Assembly (NCBI GenBank): GCA_011371465.1
Contig: DRQL01000125.1
Span: 1-5,151 of the forward strand
DNA length: 5,151 nt
Reading direction: 5' to 3'
Source of the DNA: Gammaproteobacteria bacterium
GTDB lineage: Bacteria; Pseudomonadota; Gammaproteobacteria; DSM-19610
The notes below the pieces were generated by a model. It saw only the letters and a list, made by a program, of their open reading frames with translations, made no database searches and had not been told where the DNA came from. Position 1 is the first letter of the stretch. Each line of letters starts with the position of its first letter. Positions 1-5,151 of this stretch are shown here, piece after piece. A program made the translations under genes and the position numbers.

Positions 1-51
1 GGACAGGTCGGTTTGTCATGGATAGCACAGGCTGTCGATATTTTTAAATCA

Positions 52-75
52 GGCTCCGGAGACGCGCCGGCAGCC
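52..75. terminator. Possible hairpin terminator of an upstream gene
   Basis: The arms ggctccgg (52-59) and ccgg-c-agcc (67-75) pair over 8 bp with one bulged C at 71 and a 7-base loop. On the plus strand the hairpin is followed only by ctgtttatct, a poor T tract, so termination would be weak. It lies just after the TAA at 45-47, which would suit the end of an upstream plus-strand gene. It could also be a chance GC-rich hairpin. Confidence 0.25.
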
Positions 76-148
76 CTGTTTATCTAATAACTCGTTGATA
101 ATAATAATATATTTATAAAAGTATCGCGTTACTGACAAGTTTTTAGAT

Positions 149-227
149 GTCGAAAAACCTGACACTATGGGTCCGGGCGGGTAGTGGACGACAGGACACG
201 GAGGAATAATGCGTTGAAAAACAGGAC
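149..227 (+). promoter_or_regulatory. Candidate activator sites upstream of the sigma-54 promoter
   Basis: An imperfect direct repeat, GTyGAAAAACnnGAC, occurs at 149-163 and 213-227. The copies match at 12 of 15 positions and start 64 bp apart, close to six helical turns. A third, partial copy shares ACAGGAC at 191-197, exactly 30 bp before the same heptamer at 221-227. The first copy also lies within TGTC-N9-GACA (148-164), a weak dyad about 105-115 bp upstream of the predicted transcription start. That is a usual distance for a sigma-54 enhancer-binding protein. The regulator is inferred, not shown; PrsR is the natural candidate because the downstream gene is of the PEP-CTERM class. Repeats this short can also arise by chance. 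Confidence 0.35.
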
Positions 228-238
228 GATTGTGTAAA

Positions 239-253
239 TGGCACAATGATTGC
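239..253 (+). promoter_or_regulatory. Sigma-54 (RpoN) -24/-12 promoter
   Basis: The sequence reads TGGCAC (239-244), five bases, then TTGC (250-253). This matches the sigma-54 core consensus TGGCAC-N5-TTGC at every core position with the correct spacing, and the invariant GG and GC dinucleotides are present. The predicted transcription start is about 264-265, giving a leader of about 60 bases before the ATG at 326. No convincing sigma-70 -35/-10 pair was found nearby. Sigma-54 promoters need an ATP-driven enhancer-binding activator, so this gene should be tightly switched. In PEP-CTERM bacteria the PrsK kinase and PrsR regulator together with RpoN are known to activate PEP-CTERM genes, which fits the downstream gene. 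Confidence 0.8.
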
Positions 254-272
254 TCACTAGACACTTGCACAT

Positions 273-290
273 TCTCGCGAGAGTGTCGCG
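273..290 (+). promoter_or_regulatory. Palindrome / hairpin in the 5' leader
   Basis: The leader contains the perfect 10-base palindrome tctcgcgaga (273-282). An alternative hairpin has cgcga (276-280) pairing with tcgcg (286-290) around a 5-base loop, and acact (261-265) can also pair with agtgt (282-286). These lie just downstream of the predicted start. They could be an operator or an mRNA 5'-end structure. No regulator can be assigned. Confidence 0.3.
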
Positions 291-313
291 TATAAATAAT
301 CACGTGTATTGAG

Positions 314-318
314 AGGAG
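314..318 (+). promoter_or_regulatory. Ribosome binding site of the sorted-protein gene
   Basis: AGGAG lies 7 bases before the ATG at 326. This is a strong Shine-Dalgarno sequence at ideal spacing, and it fixes the start codon. Confidence 0.85.
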
Positions 319-325
319 AACTTGA

Positions 326-1048
326 ATGTTCAATCGTAAAACAATTTTGTCCGCAGCTGTTGTGGCCGCAATGGGGGGCGTCAGCTTCAGTGCTTCAGCT
401 GCCCTGACCAGCAGCGCAACGCTGGACTTCACCCTGGGCACATCGGGAGTGACCGCCTGTACCTACGGCACCACCCCGCCCTGTAACAACAAGGCCTACA
501 ACCTCACCGATATCGTCGGTTCCTACTTCAGCATGGACACCAACGGTGACGGCATCGTTGCTCCGACTGAAAAGACCCCGATCGGTTCCTTCAACGGTCT
601 GCACTTTGGTACCGCACAGGGCGCCAGCGGCAGCCACTCCAACACGGTAAACGGTAGCGAAAGCCCGAATATCGATGCTGCCTGGAACTTCTTCGGTAAC
701 ACCGGTATGCACCAGACCAACAGCCCGACCACGGATAATGGTGACGGCACCATTAACCTGGACTGGTCTGTAACCTGGAACGGTCTGCCCAACATTCCGT
801 TGAACGCAACTTCGGCTACCACCATCGTGTGTGATACCACCAGCTGTTCCGACAGCAGCAACTACACCATCGACGGTGCATTCCACGTCGCCGGTGCCGG
901 TTTCACCACCGTTGGTTACACCGTGCATCTGGAAGGTCACGTCAGCAACCCGACCACCACCGTACCGGTTCCGGCCGCTGCCTGGTTGTTCGGCTCCGGC
1001 CTGATGGGTCTGGCAGGCGTTGCACGTCGGCGTAAAAGCAAGGTCTGA
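326..1048 (+). CDS. Exported protein with VPLPA/PEP-CTERM-type C-terminal sorting signal
   Basis: This 240-residue protein is probably exported, processed by an exosortase and released to or anchored at the cell surface or biofilm matrix. Residues 1-25 form a Sec signal peptide: N-terminal R4-K5, a hydrophobic core at about 7-21, and ASA before the predicted cut after 25. The tail is a sorting signal: VPVPA (213-217), a hydrophobic segment (218-233, containing WLFGSGLMGL) and a basic stop RRRK (234-237). VPVPA is a variant of the VPLPA form of the PEP-CTERM motif common in gammaproteobacteria. The mature part is rich in Ser, Thr, Asn and Gly. It contains a canonical EF-hand-type loop from D71 to E82 (D71, N73, D75, G76, V78, E82) and a second loop DNGDG (137-141). 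Four cysteines (C45, C53, C169, C174) could form two disulfides. The start is fixed by the AGGAG at 314-318, and a sigma-54 promoter precedes it. The exact function is unknown; a structural matrix or adhesion role is inferred from the class. No exosortase gene lies in the window. Confidence 0.9.
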   Translation: MFNRKTILSAAVVAAMGGVSFSASAALTSSATLDFTLGTSGVTACTYGTTPPCNNKAYNLTDIVGSYFSMDTNGDGIVAPTEKTPIGSFNGLHFGTAQGASGSHSNTVNGSESPNIDAAWNFFGNTGMHQTNSPTTDNGDGTINLDWSVTWNGLPNIPLNATSATTIVCDTTSCSDSSNYTIDGAFHVAGAGFTTVGYTVHLEGHVSNPTTTVPVPAAAWLFGSGLMGLAGVARRRKSKV

Positions 1049-1061
1049 GTAATACAGGCCT

Positions 1062-1091
1062 GTCGTCAGCCGGACGTTTCGGCTGAATGAC
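1062..1091 (+). other. Small hairpin in the 3' untranslated region
   Basis: The arms tcagccg (1066-1072) and cggctga (1080-1086) form a 7-bp stem with a 7-base loop. It can be extended by gtc/gac (1062-1064/1089-1091) across an internal loop. No T tract follows, so it is not itself a terminator. Lying between the stop codon and the strong terminator, it may protect the transcript's 3' end. Confidence 0.35.
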
Positions 1092-1100
1092 GCAAGCTTG

Positions 1101-1133
1101 AAAGGGATCCAGGGTAACCTGGATCCCTTTTTT
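1101..1133 (+). terminator. Strong Rho-independent terminator
   Basis: A perfect 13-bp stem pairs 1101-1113 with 1118-1130 around a GTAA loop, and the T run covers 1128-1133. It ends the transcript of the sorted-protein gene 53 bases after its stop codon. On the minus strand the same stem is followed only by TTTC, so it would be a weaker terminator for the convergent sulfotransferase genes, although it may serve both. Confidence 0.9.
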
Positions 1134-1138
1134 CATGG

Positions 1139-1154
1139 CCCGGCTGACGCCGGG
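1139..1154 (-). other. Hairpin abutting the stop codon of the downstream sulfotransferase gene
   Basis: cccggc (1139-1144) and gccggg (1149-1154) form a 6-bp GC stem with a 4-base loop directly after the minus-strand TAA at 1157-1155. On the minus strand it is followed by an A run, not a T run, so it is not a standard intrinsic terminator. It could pause polymerase or block 3' exonucleases ahead of the larger hairpin. Confidence 0.3.
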
Positions 1155-2924
1155 TTATTCGGGGCCGAGTGCGCTGATCAGCGGCGCCAGGTATTTTTCG
1201 TAGTGTTTCCAGCGGCCGACCGCGCTGGCGTAGAGCGGCTTTGAGACCTGTCCGGCGCTGGCCGTGGCCACCACGCGCTCATGACGGTGAAACGCCAGGC
1301 AGGCGGGGTCCCAGTCCAGTCCGCAGAAATCGATGATCTTTCTGCACGCCGTCTCAAAATCCTCCACCAGTGTTTCGTACTCGACTTCGAGCAGGTTGAT
1401 CTCCAGCACCTCCGCCCAGTGTGCCATCAGGCGCTGGTATTGCCGGTAGTAGCGGCCCAGGGCCTGCAGGTCGGTCGCGTACGGCTGGTGCCCGGCAAAG
1501 TCCTGGAAATAGCAGGACAGGCAGGTATCCAGCGGTGAGCGCCGGCAATGGATGACGCGCGCGCCGGGAAACAGCAGGTGGATAAAACCGAGGTTGATGA
1601 AGTTCGCGGGCAGCTTGTCGGTAATGCGCCTGGCTTCGGGGGCCAGGGATTCCAGGTGTGCGAGGTATTGCCCGGTGAGGCCAGTAAGCTGTGCCTGGTC
1701 GAGTCGTTTCAGCCCGTCAGGCAGCAGGTTTTCCGCCCCGACCAGGGCGGGGATCGAAGCCAGCAGGTCGGGCAGGGTGTCCAGTTCGCCGGCGCCCCAG
1801 GCGTGCGGGTGTGAGGCGATGACCTGCTCCACCAGGGTGGTACCGGAGCGCGGCATGCCGACGATGAATACGGCCGGCTCTGCGGACTGTTCCGACCGCG
1901 GTGTGGAGTGGATAAATGCACGGCTGAAGGATTCCCGGATGAGCTCCACGGACAGGTCGCCCGGGTCGGGGCCGGTTGCCGTGCCGCGCAGCTCGTTGCC
2001 CTGGCGGAAATGTTCGAAGGCGGTGTCATACTGTTGCAGCTGGTCATGGAAATGCCCCAGCCGGAAGTGAATCTGCGCACGGTCATCCCTGCTAAGCCGG
2101 TCTGAAGCTTGCAGTGTCCTTTCCAGCAGTTCGATGGCTTCGGGTGCACGGCGCGCAGCGCGCCGTGCAATGTCCGCAAAGGCGGTGGCAACGCTGGCGT
2201 CCGGGCATTGCGCGTCGATGCGCGGTTCCAGTGTGGCAAAGGCGCGTGGGTAGTCGTGCCGGCTCGCGTATACCTGGGCCAGCCCTGCAATGGCGGCGTC
2301 ATCCGCGGGATCGGTTTCGCTGGCTTCGCGGTAGTATTGCTCGGCGCGGTCGGCATCGCCCAGTGACAGGCAGGCCCGGGCCAGTTCTTTTAGTGCGACG
2401 CTGAAACCGGGACGATACTGCAGGGCATCGCGGAAGGCATTGACCGCCTCCTGCCGCAGGCCGCGGTTGCGCAGCGCCTTCCCCAGGTTGTAATAATAGT
2501 CCGCCGAGTCCGGTTTCAGTTGCAGCGCGCGGCGGAAACAGGCGATGGCTTCGTCGGTTTGCTGCAACTCCATGCAGACGTTGCCGAGATTGTTGTAATG
2601 ATCGGGGATGTCCGGTGCGCAGGCGATGGCCTGCCGGTAACTGCCGGCGGCGTCTGCCAGCCTGCCCTGGCGTCTTTGTGCAATGCCCAGGTTGAAGTGC
2701 GCGCCGGCCAGCCCCGGGGCGATGCGTATGGCCTTGCCAAAGTAGCGCTCTGCGCCGGCATAGTTGCCCTGCATCCCGCTGATGGTGCCCAGTGCCATGA
2801 GTGCGTCAATATCACGCGCATGCAGGGCCAGGGCTTTGGAAAACAGTTTTGCTGCTTCCGGCAGCCGGCCCTGGCGGACCAGCTGCGTGGCTTTTGCTTT
2901 CAGCCGGCCCGCCCGGTCTGTCAT
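1155..2924 (-). CDS. TPR-repeat sulfotransferase (downstream paralogue)
   Basis: This 589-residue protein is predicted to be cytoplasmic; no signal peptide or membrane segment is seen. Residues about 5-241 are roughly seven TPR units of 34 residues, and one more TPR-like unit lies at 283-316 just before the enzyme domain. The sulfotransferase domain spans about 350-586. Its 5'-phosphosulfate-binding loop is GMPRSGTT (356-363), followed by GAGEL, whose E380 aligns with the proposed catalytic Glu of tyrosylprotein sulfotransferases. Also visible are DKLPANF (436-442) and a 3'-phosphate-binding block (456-476) with R462 and S470. The family transfers sulfate from PAPS to a hydroxyl group; the acceptor here is unknown, and TPRs usually bind protein partners. 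Residue 463 is Ser where the upstream paralogue has Asp (RSP versus RDP). The ATG at 2924 is the only ATG, GTG or TTG in this frame after the upstream gene's stop. Its Shine-Dalgarno sequence is poor, so reinitiation or translational coupling is possible. The two genes are 57 bases apart and likely form an operon. Confidence 0.9.
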   Translation of the reverse strand: MTDRAGRLKAKATQLVRQGRLPEAAKLFSKALALHARDIDALMALGTISGMQGNYAGAERYFGKAIRIAPGLAGAHFNLGIAQRRQGRLADAAGSYRQAIACAPDIPDHYNNLGNVCMELQQTDEAIACFRRALQLKPDSADYYYNLGKALRNRGLRQEAVNAFRDALQYRPGFSVALKELARACLSLGDADRAEQYYREASETDPADDAAIAGLAQVYASRHDYPRAFATLEPRIDAQCPDASVATAFADIARRAARRAPEAIELLERTLQASDRLSRDDRAQIHFRLGHFHDQLQQYDTAFEHFRQGNELRGTATGPDPGDLSVELIRESFSRAFIHSTPRSEQSAEPAVFIVGMPRSGTTLVEQVIASHPHAWGAGELDTLPDLLASIPALVGAENLLPDGLKRLDQAQLTGLTGQYLAHLESLAPEARRITDKLPANFINLGFIHLLFPGARVIHCRRSPLDTCLSCYFQDFAGHQPYATDLQALGRYYRQYQRLMAHWAEVLEINLLEVEYETLVEDFETACRKIIDFCGLDWDPACLAFHRHERVVATASAGQVSKPLYASAVGRWKHYEKYLAPLISALGPE

Positions 2925-2962
2925 GGACCCGGCCTGTCGGGCGCGGCAGTGTTGATGTGCAT

Positions 2963-2976
2963 GCAGGTGTACCTGC
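2963..2976. repeat. Short inverted repeat between the two sulfotransferase genes
   Basis: GCAGGT (2963-2968) and ACCTGC (2971-2976) are perfect inverted arms separated by two bases. In the minus-strand transcript this makes a small hairpin 38-51 bases before the downstream start codon and just after the upstream stop. No T tract follows, so it is unlikely to terminate transcription. It may be a processing or translation-control element, or chance. Confidence 0.3.
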
Positions 2977-2981
2977 GGGCG

Positions 2982-5129
2982 TCAACCGAGCGCTTCGATC
3001 AGCGGTCCCAGGTGTTCCTCGTAGTGTTTCCAGCGTGCCACGGATTTCTTGTACAGCGGACGGCGCACCTGGTCGTAACTGGCTGTTGCCACGAAACGTT
3101 CGGTTTCGTGGAACCGCAGGCAGCTGTCGTCCCATTCCAGCCCGCAGAAATCCACCATGGCGCGGCTGACCGTTTCCTGGTTTTCGATCAGCTCCTCGTA
3201 GCGGACCTCGAGCACGGGGATCTGCAACACCTCCTTCCAGTGCGCCATCAGGCGCCGGTAATCCCGGTAGTAGTCGGCCAGCCGGGCCAGGTCGTAGGAA
3301 TAGGCGTGGGTGCGGGAAAAGTCCTGGAAGTAGCAGGACAGGCAGGTATCCAGCGGGTCACGCAGACAATGGATGACGCGGGCGCCGGGGAACAGCAGTT
3401 CGATCGGCCCCAGGAAACGGAAGTTGCCCGGCATCTTGTCGATGACCCGGGCCGCGTCCGGTGACAGTTCATCCAGGTGTTGCAGGTAGCCGGCGGCCAG
3501 TGCGTCGGCCTGTGCCTGGTTCAGCGCGCTGACGCAGCGGGGGTAGCCCTCGCCGCTGCCCAGCGTCTCCGGCAGGCGGGTTACCATCTGCAGCAGGTCG
3601 GGCAGCTCGCCGGCGCCGTACACGGAGGGGTGGCTGGCCAGGATCTGCTCGACCAGGCTGGTGCCGGAGCGTGGCATGCCGACCACGAATACCGGTTTTT
3701 CCGAGCGCTGGCCGGCGCGTACTGTGCCGGCCATGAAGTCCTGGCTGAAGGTCTCGATGATGGCATCGATTTCCCGTGCATGGGCCGCAGCGTCGAATTC
3801 CATGGCGCGCGCTTCGTTGCCCTTGCGGTAGTGTTCAAAAGCATCCGCGTAGCGGCCGGTGGCGTCATACAGCCGGCCCAGGTTGAAGTGCAGGTTGCGC
3901 TGGCTGGTGACTGGCAGCGCCTGGTCCTGCGCCAGCAGCCGCTCCATCAGTTCGATGGCGTCGTCCGGGCGGTCCAGGCTTTTACTGACCTCGGCGAACG
4001 CGACAGCCAGATTGATATTGTCGATGCCCCGCTCGATCCAGGGTTGCAGGCGCGCCAGTGCCTGTTGCGGGTCGCCGGCGTGCTGTTCGATGGTGGCGGT
4101 CAGGGCAACCGCGTCGGCGTTGTCCGGGTTGATCTGCAGGGCTTTTTCGCAGCAGGCCATGGCTTCGTCAGGCCGGCTCTTGGTCATCAGTGCGGAAGCG
4201 AGGGTGATATAGGCGTCGCTGTACTCCGGGTTCAGGCGGATGGCTTCCTGCAGGTTCTGGATGGCGGCATCGCTTTCACCGAGCACCATGAGGGTGCTGC
4301 CGCGGCCGAACTGCGCTTCAGCATACCCGGGGAACAGTTTCAGGGCTTCGTCATAGTGATCCAGCGCTTCCCGGTATTGTCCCAGCGCCTGCAGGGTGGA
4401 GGCCAGCCCGTTCTCGGCCTGCGCATAGCGCGGCAGCAGGCGCAGGGCCTGGCGGAAGTGTTCTGCGGCGTCCGCATAGTCGTGCCGGGCGTTGCAGACG
4501 TATCCCAGGCCGTAGCGACTTTCCGCGTGGTTCGGGTCGAGTTCGATGGCCTTGCGGAAGGCGTCCGCGGCTTCGTCCAGCTGGCCCAGGGCGGTGAGCG
4601 ATGATCCCAGCATGTACCAGGCCAGTGCCAGGTCGGGTTGGGTGTTCAGCAGTTGTTGGTACAGGCCGGCTGCTTCTTCAGCTTTCCCCTGTCGAAACAG
4701 TGTGTTGGCCAGGTTCATCTGGGCTCCCGGCGAATCGGGCAGCAACTCGGCCGCGCGCCGGCAGTACATTTCGGCCTGTTCATGCCGCTCCAGCATGCCG
4801 CAGATTCCGCCCAGCATGGACCAGGCTTCCCCGTAGCTGTCGTCGTTGGCAACGGCCTTCTCCAGGCTGGCGAGGGCGTCGTCCAGGTTGCCCTGGCTGC
4901 GCTGCAGGTTGGCCAGGTAGTAGTGTGCCTCGGGCATGGATGGGTCCAGTTCGATAGCGCGCTGCAGCTGTTCCTGTGCCGGTCCCGGCTGGCCGGTTTC
5001 AGCGTTGATGGTGCCCAGCATCATCCAGGCTTCGGCATGCCCGGGCTCAGCGGCGGTGATGGCTTCATAGAGCTGTTTGGCTGCCGCCAGCTGGCCCTGT
5101 TCGACCAGATCGAGCGCCTTGCTGAGCAT
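2982..5129 (-). CDS. TPR-repeat sulfotransferase (upstream paralogue, start uncertain)
   Basis: The protein has 715 residues from the ATG at 5129. It has a very regular TPR array: a partial unit at 1-30, then ten consecutive 34-residue units from 31 to 370, each with the W/Y-x-x-LG, G-x-x-x-x-A and A-x-x-x-x-P pattern. After a helical linker, another TPR-like unit lies at about 411-444. The sulfotransferase domain (about 478-715) has GMPRSGTS (484-491) for 5'-phosphosulfate binding and GAGEL with candidate catalytic E508. It also has DKMPGNF (564-570) and a 3'-phosphate-binding block (584-604) with R590, D591 and S598. This resembles the Sulfotransfer_3 / tyrosylprotein sulfotransferase fold, using PAPS as donor; the acceptor is unknown. 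No signal peptide is visible. The frame stays open upstream of the ATG to the window edge (seven more codons, STQDVSN) and no clear Shine-Dalgarno sequence precedes the ATG, so the true start may lie outside. The sulfotransferase domain is closely similar to that of the next gene, over half identical by eye. Confidence 0.88.
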   Translation of the reverse strand: MLSKALDLVEQGQLAAAKQLYEAITAAEPGHAEAWMMLGTINAETGQPGPAQEQLQRAIELDPSMPEAHYYLANLQRSQGNLDDALASLEKAVANDDSYGEAWSMLGGICGMLERHEQAEMYCRRAAELLPDSPGAQMNLANTLFRQGKAEEAAGLYQQLLNTQPDLALAWYMLGSSLTALGQLDEAADAFRKAIELDPNHAESRYGLGYVCNARHDYADAAEHFRQALRLLPRYAQAENGLASTLQALGQYREALDHYDEALKLFPGYAEAQFGRGSTLMVLGESDAAIQNLQEAIRLNPEYSDAYITLASALMTKSRPDEAMACCEKALQINPDNADAVALTATIEQHAGDPQQALARLQPWIERGIDNINLAVAFAEVSKSLDRPDDAIELMERLLAQDQALPVTSQRNLHFNLGRLYDATGRYADAFEHYRKGNEARAMEFDAAAHAREIDAIIETFSQDFMAGTVRAGQRSEKPVFVVGMPRSGTSLVEQILASHPSVYGAGELPDLLQMVTRLPETLGSGEGYPRCVSALNQAQADALAAGYLQHLDELSPDAARVIDKMPGNFRFLGPIELLFPGARVIHCLRDPLDTCLSCYFQDFSRTHAYSYDLARLADYYRDYRRLMAHWKEVLQIPVLEVRYEELIENQETVSRAMVDFCGLEWDDSCLRFHETERFVATASYDQVRRPLYKKSVARWKHYEEHLGPLIEALG

Positions 5130-5151
5130 ATTGCTGACATCTTGCGTTGAC

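Larger units (their letters stand above)
1..238. other. Upstream intergenic / control region, AT-rich
   Basis: No complete gene is visible here. Two plus-strand frames are open from the left edge and could be the last codons of an upstream gene: one ends with TAA at 45-47, the other with TAA at 85-87. They are too short to identify. Bases 76-150 are markedly AT-rich (runs of taataa, atatat, tataaaa) compared with the GC-rich genes around them, as expected of a bacterial control region. The part nearest the promoter holds short repeated motifs that are listed separately. A long minus-strand frame crosses this region and runs into the downstream gene, but it has no recognisable protein features and was not accepted. 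Confidence 0.6.

Noticed and set aside
95..119. TTGATA with nearby TATAAA as a sigma-70 promoter
   Set aside because: The spacing is only about 13 bp and the stretch is generally AT-rich, so such matches are expected by chance.
265..296. Sigma-70-like pair TTGCAC (265-270) and TATAAA (291-296)
   Set aside because: The spacing is 20 bp, beyond the usable 16-18 bp, and the would-be -35 coincides with the predicted sigma-54 start. The sigma-54 match is far better.
301..306. CACGTG palindrome near the start codon
   Set aside because: A six-base palindrome alone has no support as a bacterial operator here.
49..441. Minus-strand open frame of 130 codons across the control region
   Set aside because: It overlaps the sigma-54 promoter, the ribosome binding site and the signal-peptide codons of a convincing gene on the other strand. 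Its predicted protein shows no recognisable domain.
2520..3464. Plus-strand open frame of 314 codons antisense to both sulfotransferases
   Set aside because: It crosses the junction of two well-supported genes. Its long openness is explained by GC-rich codon bias opposite coding DNA, and the protein has no recognisable domain.
3477..4604. Plus-strand open frame of 375 codons antisense to the TPR array
   Set aside because: It mirrors the 34-residue TPR periodicity of the real gene (recurring VG/QVG and QG/LQG patterns), so it is a shadow of repeat-coding DNA.
4020..5039. Tandem array mistaken for a CRISPR or non-coding repeat
   Set aside because: The period is 102 bp, the units are divergent at base level, and the array encodes intact TPR motifs in a single frame.

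Overview
The window looks like chromosomal DNA from an environmental gammaproteobacterium. The main clue is a secreted protein ending in a VPLPA-type variant of the PEP-CTERM sorting tail, which is typical of gammaproteobacteria that carry an exosortase and make exopolysaccharide. Coding regions are GC-rich and the upstream control region is AT-rich. The genus cannot be named from this sequence.

Layout: bases 1-325 are non-coding or hold only the tail of an unseen gene. They contain an AT-rich stretch, repeated short motifs and a near-perfect sigma-54 (RpoN) promoter at 239-253. This promoter drives a plus-strand gene (326-1048) for a 240-residue exported protein with a signal peptide, an EF-hand-like calcium loop, a second Asp/Asn/Gly loop and the C-terminal sorting tail. 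A strong intrinsic terminator (1101-1133) closes that unit.

Facing it on the minus strand are two tandem paralogues of one architecture: an N-terminal tetratricopeptide (TPR) superhelix fused to a C-terminal PAPS-dependent sulfotransferase domain. The upstream copy (2982-5129, 715 residues, reading frame open to the window edge) has about ten exact 34-residue TPR units. The downstream copy (1155-2924, 589 residues) has about seven. They are 57 bases apart in the same reading frame, probably co-transcribed, and probably arose by duplication.

Working picture: the exported protein is a likely substrate of an exosortase encoded elsewhere. Its sigma-54 promoter fits the PrsK/PrsR-RpoN control known for PEP-CTERM genes in floc- and biofilm-forming bacteria. 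The sulfotransferases could sulfate a cell-surface component, but no link to the sorted protein is shown beyond adjacency. No CRISPR array, tRNA, rRNA, insertion sequence or phage gene was seen.
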